Below are positions 1 through 11,006 of a DNA stretch of 64,000 nt, one piece after another. Origin of the DNA: Dentipellis sp. KUC8613 (lineage: Eukaryota; Basidiomycota; Agaricomycetes; Russulales; Hericiaceae); NCBI GenBank assembly GCA_002286715.1, contig NSJX01000073.1, forward strand, positions 1-64,000, given 5' to 3'. The position numbers were made by a program, and so were the translations under genes. The notes beneath the pieces are model-generated. The model saw only the letters and a program-made list of their open reading frames with translations, searched no databases and had not been told where the DNA came from. Positions within the stretch are counted from its first letter, which is position 1, and every line of letters begins with the position of its first letter.

Positions 1-258
1 GATTCCCACGGCAGTATGCGGCGCGTGGACCGCGGATTAATTCAACAATCGTACAATCTGATCATTTCAGGATCCCTGAACTAGAACCAAACATCGTAAC
101 AAGATAATATTTCCATACTGAATCTCATCTGCTCTTGTGACGTTATTACACGTGTCAACCGGATCCCCTCGAAACCTACGCGTAGAGATTCAGCTGTAAT
201 TCGCATGTTTTGAACGAACTTCCGACCTACTTGATACCTCCCTCGCCCTCGCAAGGCG

Positions 259-1013
259 TCAATTCACTGCGGGGAGACATCTTCAGTTTGTCTGCATTCA
301 GTATTTATATGTATCCGAAGGTTTGGAGTCGCGTACCAATCATGTCGCGCTCTGAGCGATATCTAAGCCAAGACACCCAGTCAGCCTCCATCGCATCATA
401 TACTGTCTTCCAATCCCGACAGATGTGCGTCTGTCCAACCGCGTCTGAGGTGAAGTTGCGGGTTACGAAGTCTCCCGGCTCCAATGTCAAGTCGATGTGG
501 CAGAGAGTTATGCGGCGAAGGTAATTGAGACAGTGTTCCAGGTGATTCACGTTACTTTCTTCAACCTCTACGAGTACCCCGTGGACATATCGCAGACAAT
601 GCATGGGATGAAACATGTCTGGATAGAACATGCGTGCGTCGGGTCCGAGGCGAATGAAGGCAGCTCCGAAGGGTGAGGTATACTCCCATTCATCGCGCGC
701 TGCGTCATCGTCGAGGCCGTAATGTACACTCTCCTCCATGACCGTCTGCACTGGGTGGTCCAGGTTTACGGGAAGTGTATTCGGGTAATCGGACCCTTCA
801 TATGCTGCTAATAGTTGAATTTGCAACCAATGAGAATGATGGAGTTCACGTACTATAATGATTCGAGGACCCGATATCTGTCGATGGATGGGCCATGACA
901 AATTTAATATCTCGAGCGACGAGGGATAATGAATATGAGAAGACAATTGAGATGATGCTCAGAGTTGTGAACGCCAACGCTGACATGGATTCATAGCTCT
1001 TCCAGGATTTCAT
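259..1013 (-). CDS. UstYa-like (DUF3328) oxidase, copy 1
   Basis: Predicted membrane-anchored member of the DUF3328/UstYa family. In ascomycetes such proteins catalyse oxidative cyclisation or modification of RiPP peptides and other metabolites. I read three exons: 1013-854, 804-337 and 266-259, giving 211 aa with all junctions in phase. An N-terminal hydrophobic segment (about residues 10-32) acts as signal anchor. The two family motifs H-x-x-H-C are present (HPMHC and HLEHC), followed by the conserved GQTHICRDW block. It diverges from the small secreted-peptide gene at 1468, with 454 bp between the start codons. A paralogue with the same exon structure lies at 43521-44270. Family assignment is firm; substrate is unknown and a role on the neighbouring peptide is inference. 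Confidence 0.85.
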
Positions 1014-1405
1014 GACCGGGTGAATGCGGTTTGGATGGTGGTGGTGTGGACGAAGTCGGTGACACAGACGATATAGCAAAACGCACATAACGTGCGAATT
1101 TTGCAACGAGGTGAGGAAGGGATCGCGCGGTCGAGCTGCTTCTAGAAGGGAGTGTCTGCAACAAGTTTACGAAGAGTCAAATTCACTCAGTACAGATAAG
1201 ACAATATTTACATGGCTATCCTACCTGGTCCATCCGATGTTCCTAAGATCAAGGACTTGTCCGTGACCACGAGGCGGTGTTTCAGTCCAGTTGCGGATCC
1301 GTTGGCGAACTGGGACCCTGGAGACTGCACGGACGATCTTCCTCAAAAATGCATGATCATGCGATAAAATATTGTAGTGGCTTGTCGATGCATCTGGTGA
1401 GCGGG

Positions 1406-1412
1406 TATAAAA
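1406..1412 (+). promoter_or_regulatory. TATA box of secreted-peptide gene, copy 1
   Basis: TATAAAA lies 62 bp upstream of the ATG at 1468. The surrounding bases (GCGGGTATAAAACACC) match the corresponding site of the second peptide gene (GCAGGTATAAAAGCACC on the minus strand near 43181), which supports both as real promoters. Confidence 0.7.
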
Positions 1413-1467
1413 CACCCCCAGGCCATGGCACGGCCTCTACCCAACAGCTCATTGACGCACAGTTACC

Positions 1468-1686
1468 ATGAAGGCCTCCGCAGTACTCGTGTCCATCTTC
1501 GTTGTCTGTCTCTCTCACTTCGTGTTCGCTACGACCACTCCCAAGCGTCTTGCAGATGCTGAACCAGACAGCACGGACGGTTCGCGTCATTTGTTGCTCC
1601 GCCACTGGACTCATTGACAAAACTGGTTTCTAGCTCCGGCCGGTTCCCCCCTGGATGCGGACATTCTGCACTATTTTACCTGGTAA
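1468..1686 (+). CDS. small secreted peptide, copy 1 (candidate precursor peptide)
   Basis: Predicted two-exon gene: exon 1468-1579 (112 nt), intron 1580-1633 (GT...TAG), exon 1634-1686 ending in TAA, giving 54 aa. Residues 1-21 form a signal peptide (hydrophobic core around IFVVCL). A KR dibasic site follows at residues 26-27, then an acidic stretch and a short aromatic tail ending HYFTW. If the intron were not removed the product would be 49 aa with a different tail. The model is supported by the paralogue at 42867-43117, which has an exon 1 of identical length, the same intron phase and a similar exon 2 start (AG.PL.AD pattern). No known family is recognised. Position next to a UstYa-like gene suggests a RiPP-like precursor or a small secreted effector; this is inference. 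Confidence 0.65.
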
Positions 1687-3400
1687 AGTATGAGAGATGA
1701 GGCACGAGTACTTTCCAAATTATTGCAGGGAAGCATGCTCAACTGCTCTGTTTATCTCTAGAAATTTTGGCCTCGTTCCTTGTGCAATGTCGTTCGCCGT
1801 CCTAGCATGGCTATGAAGAACTCGTTGAAAGCTGTAGGGAGATGGTCTAGATGTGTTCTGACTAGGAGAAGAGCTCGGCTATGTGAATGTGAAATACCAC
1901 CAGAATGAGACGCTTTGGAATGTAGTGTGAATCCCCTATAGCGTGCGCCCTGTTGGCATCGGCCTTGAAAAAAGCATGGGATGGCGGAATCTTCCCCGGA
2001 GGGCACAACATAACAGTTTTCAATCACATAACGGAATCGAACTGTACGGAACGCTACACTAAGTCTTCGCGTCTCGTACTCTGAGTAAATATTTGACTTA
2101 CCTAAACGTACCATCAGGTCATAGAGAAGCTACGGGTCGGCATGGAGACGTTCAGCTCGACGTCCAGCTGCTGGTGAAAAACGGTCGACTGGGGTTCAGT
2201 TTATCGGGATATTTGCTACGAGAAGCAACAACACCTACTTTGACACCGCAGCAACTTCCCTCTGCGCAGATATCGGGATACGACCATGATATATTGACCA
2301 ATTCTTCGCATCCAATCTCCGTTGGCCGCTGATCCATTTGTCCCCGTGATGATGCGAAGTAAATCACCATGAGAAGACTGGCTGACAGAACTTGAGAAGC
2401 CAAGGTAGGAGGGATCGATGTGCTCGCTAGCGTCAAGCAGGTGTTGTCATCCACGATTGAGTTCATCGAACGATTGTAACGAAAAGTCGAAGTGGCATAT
2501 GGAAATCTGAGCATGTATCAGTACTCACGACTTGCGAATCCTGGCCCACATCTTCTTGGGCTGATCTTCCTATCGTCGTGGCGAAATGCTCACGAGACTC
2601 GCGTCTTCCGGGAACTCTGCGGAAGGTCTCACCCACACTCAGATTAATGGTCCAAGCCCTTCCAAACTTACCTTTCGCGGAGTATCACCATTGCCCATCC
2701 TTGACGCACGGGCAGAATAATAGCCTAAGTAGGAGCTCAGTTTGTATGAGACGGGCGGAGCAATGGCGTGGGTATCAATGCTTGCCTTTCAATGTCTATA
2801 GGTAGGCAATTGGCGTCACAAACAGATTTTCCCTTTCGAACACGGAACATACATTTATCAGAACCGGATACGTCATTCTTGCTCTTGAAGGCGACGCTGT
2901 TCGAGAGAAATCAGGATTCTAAAGTCATACATAACCCACATGGAACTGAACTGGGAAAATTGAGTTACATTCTGAGGATGGCACAGAATTGCGTCTATAG
3001 TGATGAATCGCACCAGAGCCAGTGAGCCTGGAAGTGAATACCACGGAAGTTGATGATAATTCGCTAAAACTCAGTAGACGAAGAGTTTATCTTGTCAAGG
3101 GTTGAGATGCGATCCGCAGCAGAAACTTCAGCGCGATACTCACAGGAACGCATTCAGGAAGAAGGTTGTCGTAATCAATCTTGAAGTAGTACGAAGTCGT
3201 TCATCCATTGCTTGCTATAACGCTCATCGAAGATACGATCAACCGTAAACTAGACGTTTTCAGCCGTGAGTGTCTACATTTGACTGGAAGAAATAGAGCT
3301 AACTTTGAGAAAAAAAAAGGACGACGTCCCTCGTTGAGAAACGGTGCAACAAACATGAGAGATCTCTCGGACGTCGCCACGTCGAAATTTGACACTAAAA
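1687..3400. other. spacer of the left duplication arm, no confident gene
   Basis: No ORF here looks like a recognisable protein. Several stretches match the spacer between the peptide gene and the Ish1 gene on the right side in inverted orientation: the bases near 2690-2715 correspond to the complement of 42005-42025, and 3166-3330 correspond to the complement of about 40700-40860. A minus-strand ORF at 2152-2514 contains one hydrophobic stretch but has no supporting features. Confidence 0.5.
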
Positions 3401-3697
3401 TTCCGCAGAAATAGAATAGCCGTTCACCAAGTCTATAAGGTATTTGTCAGATACTTGCATGGTATATGTTCATATACCAACGTACCTGCGAAGATTCGCT
3501 CGAAAGTAGAGTTAGTGAGTGGTTCGCCAAGAGAGAAGCGGAGACAAATGTCCAGTAGGCGTCGAGTCACGTGACGGTAACGCGTCATGTCGATTTGCTC
3601 CTGCTGGAACGACGTCATCGTGAAATCACCTCCAGCCGCCATATAATGCCTCGCTCCCTCCTCGCCTTTCTCTACTTTCTTTCCTCCCGACAACAAC
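3400..3697 (+). promoter_or_regulatory. duplicated Ish1/Msc1 promoter region
   Basis: About 200 bp upstream of the Ish1 fragment (from roughly 3500) are nearly the same as the region upstream of the complete Ish1 gene (complement of 40368-40560), including the blocks CAGTAGGCGTCGAGTCACGT and CGCGTCATGTCGATTTGCTC. The block contains a CACGTG E-box-like core (GTCACGTGAC). Differences are scattered single bases and small indels. Confidence 0.6.
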
Positions 3698-4207
3698 ATG
3701 CGTTTCACCATCCTCTTGTTCTTTGTTCTTGGAGCCCAAGCCTCCTGGTTTGGCTCAGACCAGCCCAGTAAGCTTTGCGCATCGAAAAGTCCTTCCGTCG
3801 CGCGGCTTACTCGTGGTGTCCGCCCAGCCTACCAAGGATGGGATACGCAGCAGCTCTCGCAGTGGTCAGAGCAACACAACATCCCCGTGCCGTCCGCGCC
3901 GTCACAAAAGGAGCTCCAGGACCTCGTCAAGTCCAATTGGAACGCGGCGCAGCATGAGCGGGTAATGAAAAGTGACGATGGTACTCAGCTTATCATGATT
4001 CCTTGCAACATGGGGAAAGACCGCTTCCCCTCAAGCTTCACAAACACTCAATGCGTCACCCAACGGCGGTCAGAATCTTGCCTCTGTAATTTCAAAAAGT
4101 ACCAAATGATAGCGACACCGATGCACTGTCCACGCTCACCCTTAACAGGAAGCAAGCCAACCATACCGCGAAGTGGAGCGCTCCATCTGCTCAACGATAG
4201 GCCTTGA
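3698..4207 (+). pseudogene. truncated Ish1/Msc1-like gene (5' fragment)
   Basis: This copies the first exon (3698-3767), first intron (3768-3827, starting GTAAGC) and start of exon 2 of the complete gene at 38639-40367. It keeps the signal peptide and the first Ish1 repeat (GWDTQQLSQW...), in which a conserved Leu after the second Trp has become Ser. Similarity stops abruptly at about 3953, after the codons for NAAQ. From there to a stop at 4207 (in the unspliced frame) the sequence is unrelated. The six further Ish1 repeats of the parent are missing. A short secreted product could still be made, but a broken copy is the simpler reading. Confidence 0.8.
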
Positions 4208-4514
4208 TCATCGCGTCATCATAGCGGTTAGGTTACACCAAGGCAAACTGAGTTTGATAAGATACTTGCATACCGCCCCAAGAACGACATCGCAAAGAGA
4301 TCATCCAGTCGGGAGACTCTTTGTACAGCTAGACGCACCGTAGTTATGTTCGAAACACGACGTTCATCAATCATCATGGCGTTCCTATCCCATATGTTTT
4401 TTACAAGCACTCATGCCATAGCTCGTGGAGGTGTCTTTCCAAAGGCGGAACCAAGATCCGAGTCTAAACGTAGCCTGAAATTAATAGATGCATTATTACT
4501 CGCACGCACGTCGT
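3954..4514. other. intergenic beyond the duplication breakpoint
   Basis: Between the Ish1 fragment and the 3' end of the LHS1 gene. Short overlapping ORFs on both strands show no recognisable domain. It should contain the 3' UTR of the minus-strand LHS1 gene. Confidence 0.4.
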
Positions 4515-7500
4515 CTACAGCTCGTCATGTCCCTGTCCCTTCGTGCTTCCCGCACTGGGCGTCGACTTCGGTGTCGCCGACCCAGTCGAGCTCGTCGCGC
4601 TCGTCTTCTTCGCCTTGGGCGCCTTCTTAAACACCAGCCCCTGCAGCTGCTTCTCGAGCTTCTCCGCGCGCTTCTTCATCTCCGCCGTCTCGATGACGGG
4701 GTCCTCGTTCATCTTGACCGACTTCTGCTTCTCGACCCACTCGTTCAGCCACGCCTCGTGCTCCTTGAGCGTCTTCTCCAGCGCATCCAGCTCCGCGCGC
4801 GTGTACCGCCCCTCTACGCCCGTGCTCTCCTCTTGCGTCAGATTCGTCTTTGCTTCCGTCAGGAAGAGTCGTGTCTGCCAGTTCCACATCTGGCTGTTGT
4901 TCAACGCGCGCGGGAACTCCTCGATCTCCATGTACCGATGCACAACCGGCCGCTCCAGCGCCCTATCGCTCAATCAGCGCATGCACATCAATAAACGGAA
5001 CGAACGAGACATACTCGAGGGACCCCAGCTTCTCCTGCAGCTCGGCGGTGTCTGCGCTCTCCGCATGATCGTGGAACCACGCAGTGACCTGCTCGAGCTT
5101 GGCTGCGAGCGCGGCCCGCTCGCCCGGCTGGGAGCACTTGACGAACGGATGCGTCGCGTCGCCCGCGAGCGTGTCGCGCAGGCGGTACATGTAGCCCTCA
5201 AGGGTGTTGTGCGCCTCCTCGCGCTGCGCCCGCCGCGACTCTTCCATCTCCGCACGCAGGATCCTGCGCCACAAGCCTCAATACGAAATACGACGGCGTA
5301 AATATGAGAGGGACGCACCGCTGGCGCGCATCGCGCTTGTCGTCGAGCGACATCGGCGCGACAGACGTGAACTTGATGGTCACATTCAGCGGGATCGTCG
5401 CCTCCTTCGGGGCCGCAGGGGCCTTCTTAGCCGCCGGAGTCGCCTCTGCCGTCTGCGCGGAGTCCGCCGCGCCGGACGACGAGGATGAGCCTTCGGCAAA
5501 GAAACTCTTCAACTTGCCTGCCCGGCGTGAACACGCATAGAGCGGGAGGGAGGGCGCACTTACCGGCGATGGAGTCGTCCTTGAGCTCTGCGTAGGCGAC
5601 GGCGTCGGGGACGGAGACGAAGCCGGACTCGGAGAGCACGATCGTGGCTTTCACGACGGGGTCGATGCCGCCCATCTCGGTGAGATTCGCGAACGCCTCC
5701 TTCACCCCGGAGATCTTCGCATCGAGGAGCTCCACGGGGAACTCACTAGTAGTATCAGATTAGTAAGGACATAGAAGGTGTACATGGTGCACTTACGGAG
5801 CTACGGACTCCTTGTACTGGAACGCGACATAGAAGTCGTCCTTGCGCTTGAATGTCAGAGTCTTCTTCGTGCCGAGCCTCGAGCCAGCAGCGAACGCCGT
5901 CGAAGTGATCGTGCGCGGCCGCGTCGAGCTCTCCAGTTTTGTCTCGGCAAGATAGGACATCTGAATGTCATACGGAGTGAGGTCGGTGACCTTGATGTCC
6001 TTCGTGCGGAACTGGCGGCTGAGGCTCGCGCCGTGGAGGGCGGCACCTAGAAAGCATATTAACAGAATGCGCTGAAGGAAGACGCTGAGTAGGCATACCC
6101 AGAACTGCGGCTTCATCTGCGTTGACGTTTTGGGCGATCTTGTCCCTACATTGGATGAGAAAGACGTTCACGACGAAAATAGAAAAAAAGACATACTGTC
6201 CGACAGCCGCCTTGAGCGCAGCCTGCACCATCGGCGTCCGTGACGCCCCGCCTGTCAGAATCACAGACTTGATGTCATCCTATATGAACGGTGAATATCG
6301 GGAATCGGCCGGCGAATTGAGAAATCCACGAACAAGCTTGAGGCCGGCCTGCGCCAGGGCTTGGTGGATGGGAGCCACGAATTTATCCTTCAGGTCGGAA
6401 CAGACGTTCTCAAACTCAGTGCGCGTTACTTTTGTCTTGAAATCGATGTCCTCGGTGAGGCTTTCGATCTATCAAGCTTGGTCAATACAATAATGTTCGG
6501 GCTGGATGAGCGTGGAGCGCACCGTGGCGACAGCCTCCGAGTTGGCGCTCAAGATGGTCTTGACGCGACCAGCCTCCTTCCACAGCTTCGCCATGGCCTT
6601 CTTGTCGTCACGAATGTCCCTTCGGTGCTTCTCGGTGAACTTCTTGACCAGGATCTCCCGAAGACGGCGATCGAGCTCGGTACCGCCGATGAGCCTCTCA
6701 AACCCGACGCCGTTCACCGCCACGGCGCCACCCTTGCTCTTCGAGTTCCCGGAGAACGTGACGACCGTCGCACGCGTGCCGGACGCGCCCGCGTCGAAGA
6801 CGATGTGGCGCTCGGGCTCGGGGAACGTGCGGGTCATGGCGTAGTTGACGGCGACGGCGGTGCCGTCGTGCACGAGCGTGATGAGGCGCAGCCCGGCGAG
6901 CTCGACGGCGTCGGCGAGGGCGTCGCGCTCGAACTGCGAGAAGTACGCGGGCACGGTGAGGACGGCGTCGACGACGGGCTCGCCCGCTGCGTCCTGCGCG
7001 AGCTGCCGGACGTAGGCGAGCTGGTGCGCGACGAGCTCCTCGACGTCCCAGGTCTTGCCGCCGGGCTTGGGGATGCCGACGGTGAAGCGTGTGGAGGGGA
7101 CGAGGGTGGGCGTCGCGATGGTCGTGTAATATGAGACTACGTCGGCGTTGCCTGGAACACCAAGGAGGTATTTAAGAGAATTGAAGGTATCCTGAGGGAA
7201 GCGGGTGGCCTGTAATTCGATGTTGAGTGTCAGGAAACGTGCTTCAAAGCTCGAATATATGGCAGCGGTGCTGAACCATTGCGCTCGCTTTTAGACACCT
7301 CAGGAGATCCAATTACGATGGTCCCGAGCGGATAGATGACCTGATCCCTTGCAGAACTCCACCCTCTGTCTGTCTGAGGTACGAACCAGCGTCACGCCCA
7401 GATACTGCCTCTCATGACATTTACCTGACCGTTGCTGACGCGAGGCCGAGGGGTACCAAGCTGCACCCGACGTGTGCCAGCACGGTAGAGTGAGAAAACG

Positions 7501-7960
7501 CGTAGCTTTGGGCAGAAATGGTCGGGATGGCAAGGTGGTCCGTAGTGTGACGCTGTATCGCTCCAGGGACGGACCAAGGGTGACGTTGTTCGCATGATCA
7601 GGTTACCCATTCCAGCAAGAGCAACCGTAATCAGGCCTCTCCAAGTGCTTCTCAGAAACGCTAAGAAGCGCGAGAGGTTTCCCTCCTCCAAAAGACAAAA
7701 TAAGGGTAAGGACTACTCACGAGGTTGAACGCGTCAGAGCCAAACAACCGCTCGCCATTTTTCCATGCAACTGAAGACTGAATTTTGCGCTTCGAATCCT
7801 TGTTGAGCAGGACGTCGAACGGGAGTCCGGGCTTCATGAGCGAGGCCTTGATCCAGTCGGCGCCATAGTCTATTGCGAGGACGTTTGCTGCGAAGACCGA
7901 AGAGAAAAATGAAAGAGAGAGGAGGAAGAGGAGCGCCAGATTCTGGCCGACAGCACGCAT
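4515..7960 (-). CDS. LHS1: ER-lumenal Hsp70 family chaperone (LHS1/HYOU1/GRP170 type)
   Basis: Multi-exon gene, read from ATG 7960 to the stop at 4515. The product starts with a cleavable signal peptide (residues 1-24) and goes straight into an Hsp70 nucleotide-binding domain (VLAIDYGADWIKASL, later ERLFGSDAFNLV, DAGASGTRATVV and GGTELDRRL). It ends in HDEL, the fungal ER retention signal. These features identify the Lhs1/HYOU1 class, which acts as nucleotide-exchange factor and holdase for BiP during translocation and folding in the ER. Intron 1 (7720-7221) is about 500 nt because FNLV joins directly to ATRFPQDTF in the next exon; other introns are near 50 nt. The C-terminal half has charged helical segments and an Ala/Lys-rich tail. 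Internal exon limits were not all resolved. Confidence 0.9.
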
Positions 7961-8434
7961 GGCGAGAGGTGAAAGACGAGATTAAGGGCTAGGACGTGGC
8001 GAGGGCATGGACAGAGGTTATAAGCAACGAACAGCGCAGTGTGGACGTGGTGTATCTCCTGCCACGTCAGTTTCCTGGCCCATGTTATCTTATCGCAAAT
8101 GCTCTCACGACCCGAGCAATCTTATCAGTTTGGCAGGTTACTGTACCAGATTCCAGCCTGGATCGGGCCAACTTCATAGACTTTGGCAAGAAATTGCAGA
8201 GAAAGACGCTCATATAATCCAAGCTCTTCTCGATGGCCGTCATGCAAATTACTGCCACTGCTTTGGGAGAGAATAGAACTCGAAAGCTTCTGTTGGTTTT
8301 CTCCCTATTTTCTCACAATAAATGAGGTTAGGGTTTGCGTGATCCCTCAAAAATCATTTTGCCGACATTCGTCCGCCCGACGCGCTTCAAGTTAGCTAGG
8401 CCGTAAAGAAACTTGCTCTCTTCAATCACCAGCC
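7961..8434. promoter_or_regulatory. divergent promoter region LHS1 / ADE13
   Basis: A 474-bp region separates the start codons of the minus-strand chaperone and the plus-strand lyase, so it must hold both promoters. A GCCACGTC motif is seen near 8061. No clear TATA box was recognised. Confidence 0.4.
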
Positions 8435-10260
8435 ATGGAAGCGTTTGAAACATACCAGACACCTCTCTCTAGGTTTGTTTTGTCTACTCGTTTTATAGAT
8501 CGTACTTATCGTATTGTAGCCGCTATGCGAGCAAGGAGATGGCACATCTCTTCTCAGCAGAGGTGCGTCCATCTAAATCTGCAGCACATACATTCGCGAA
8601 CATCGAATCCGTAGAACCGCTTCCACACATGGCGGAAACTCTGGCTGAGCCTCGCCGTCGCAGAAAAGCAGCTCGGGCTGCCCATCTCCGACGAGGCGAT
8701 CACGCAGATGAAGCAAAACCTCGTGCGTGCCGCGCCCCTGTCCACATGCTCGCATCCTCCCCGTGCTGATGGCTTGTCTGCAGCATCTTGACGTGGAGCA
8801 GTTCAAGATCGCCGCGGAGGAGGAGAAAAAGAGGCGCCACGACGTGATGGCGCATGTTCACACCTTTGGCGTCGTTGCCCCCGCCGCGGCGGGCATCATC
8901 CAGTGGGCACGATGTCGCGCCTCCGTCTGTCCTTCCCTGACCATACTCTAGTCTCGGCGCCACTTCTTGCTATGTCACTGAGTAAGCACGTCCACCCGCC
9001 TTCCGCTTCCTCGTCGCTGACTCCTTCGACAGCAATGCGGACCTGATCTTTCTCCGCACGGCGCTGACGATGGTCCTGCGCAAGCTCGCGGTCGTCATTG
9101 AACGCTTTGCGGCGTTCGCAAAGCAGTACCGCGACCTCCCGACGCTGGGCTTCACGCATTTCCAGCCGGCACAGCTGACGACGGTCGGAAAGCGCGCGAC
9201 GCTGTGGATCCAGGAGCTTCTGTGGGACCTGCGCAACCTCAAGCGCGCTCGTGACGACCTGGGCTTCCGCGGTGTGAAGGGCACCACGGGTACCCAGGCA
9301 AGCTTCCTCGCGCTGTTTGACGGTGATCATGACAAGGTACGTAAATCACCTGCCCTTCCATCCCGATGCAACTAAATGCATGTCTGCTTGGCAGGTCGAG
9401 GAGCTAGACAAACTGGTGACAGAGTTGTCCGGCTTCTCCTACGCGTACCCCGTCACGTCGCAGACATACTCACGCAAAATCGATGTGGACGTCCTGAACC
9501 CGCTCGCGTCCTTCGGCGCGACAGCACACAAAATCGCCACGGACTTGCGTCTGCTGGCCAACCTCAAGGTAGCCCACTTCATTCTCCACGATGCTCAAAC
9601 CCACTGACACGCGCAACACAGGAAGTCGAGGAGCCGTTCGAGTCGACGCAGATCGGGTCGTCCGCGATGGCCTACAAGCGCAACCCGATGCGGTCGGAGC
9701 GGATCTGCAGCCTGTCGCGGCACCTGATGAGCCTGCAGCAGGACGCGCTGATGACGTCGAGCGTGCAGTGGTTCGAGCGGACGCTGGACGACAGCGCGAA
9801 CCGGCGCGTGTCGCTGCCGTCCGCGTTCCTGACGGCGGACATCGTGCTGACGACGCTGCAGAACGTGTCCGAGGGCCTCGTCGTGTACCCGAAGGTGATT
9901 GCGCGGCGCATCGCGCAGGAGCTGCCGTTCATGGCGACGGAGAACATCATCATGGCGCTCGTGAAGAAGGGCGGGGACCGCCAGGAGGCGCACGAGAAGA
10001 TCCGCGTGCTGTCGCATGAGGCGGCGCACCAGGTGAAACAGCTCGGGCTGGAGAACGATCTCATCGAGCGGGTGCGCAAGGACGCGTACTTTGATCCCAT
10101 CAAGGGCGAGCTGGACGCGCTGCTTGATCCCAAGTCGTTCATTGGGCGTGCCCCCGAGCAGGTGGACAGGTTCTTGAAGGACTGGGTTGAGCCTGCGCTG
10201 GCGGACAACGAGTTGAAGGAGGGGATCGACTCAGCGAGCAAGGCGGAGCTGAGCGTGTAG
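8435..10260 (+). CDS. ADE13: adenylosuccinate lyase
   Basis: Catalyses two steps of purine synthesis: cleavage of SAICAR to AICAR and of adenylosuccinate to AMP, releasing fumarate. The first exon starts at ATG 8435 ([12 protein letters not shown]) and is followed by several short exons; splicing yields [19 protein letters not shown], a hallmark segment. The catalytic THFQPAQ block and the fumarate-lyase signature [11 protein letters not shown] are intact, as is the HDVMAHV motif. The last exon (from about 9623) runs to TAG at 10260. Length and domain order fit the eukaryotic family (about 480 aa). Introns are about 50 nt. It is a head-to-head neighbour of the LHS1 gene. Confidence in identity is very high; the exact limits of the second to fourth exons less so. 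Confidence 0.93.
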
Positions 10261-11006
10261 AAAATTTGGAGGTTTGTAGAAGTAGAATCTCGAAGTCCTG
10301 AAACAAAATGTACACCGACATCTTTCTGAAATCGTAGCAGAATGGCCATTTTCTGTCTAAAAAGTCCGAGGGCGAAGATTTAGCGCGGGGCGTCGTGTTT
10401 CAGAAAAACGAGGCTCACCAGTTTTTCGTTCGACATCGCTGGGCGTATCAGCCAACGCGTCCAAAGGGAGATTCGCTTGTCCTCAACCCTTTATATATTC
10501 CCAGAAAACGGCTGCGGTCAGAATTGGACGTTGTTGCTATGCTGCTTGGATCAGCTGCACAGACGCGGCTGTCCTCCCTGCGATGACAGCTGGCACATAG
10601 ACCAATCTCATGATGATTCGGGTGAGAGCCGGTGTCATTTGTCAGGCCTTCAGGGCGTAAGGAGCGATAGAAAAGCAAAAAGAAAAGAAAAGAAAGAGGA
10701 AGACACGAGGAGACCGATAATTGGTAGAGCCGCCGCCTCAGCCGCCATCAGATTCGGTTCGCACGGCTGATACACGCTTTCTCCTCTCTTTCTCCCATCT
10801 CCTCCTCGTCGTCCTCGACGCTCCCGACGCCCTCCCTGCTGTCCCCGCCGCTGTCCAGTAAGTCTATCGCTGACCACCCTCCTTTTCCTCCCCGCCCACT
10901 GTCCAACGCCCCGTTGCTAGCGAGTCACGTATCATCCTCCAACCCTGATCGCTTCGCTATTGTTGGGCAGTTCGAATAGAGCGCGCTGGCGACGACATCC
11001 TCCACG
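10261..11006. other. intergenic between ADE13 and the kinase gene
   Basis: No gene seen. A purine-rich AAAGAAAAGAAAAG tract lies near 10676-10700 and a pyrimidine-rich stretch at 10780-10830 probably marks the kinase promoter and 5' UTR. Confidence 0.4.
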
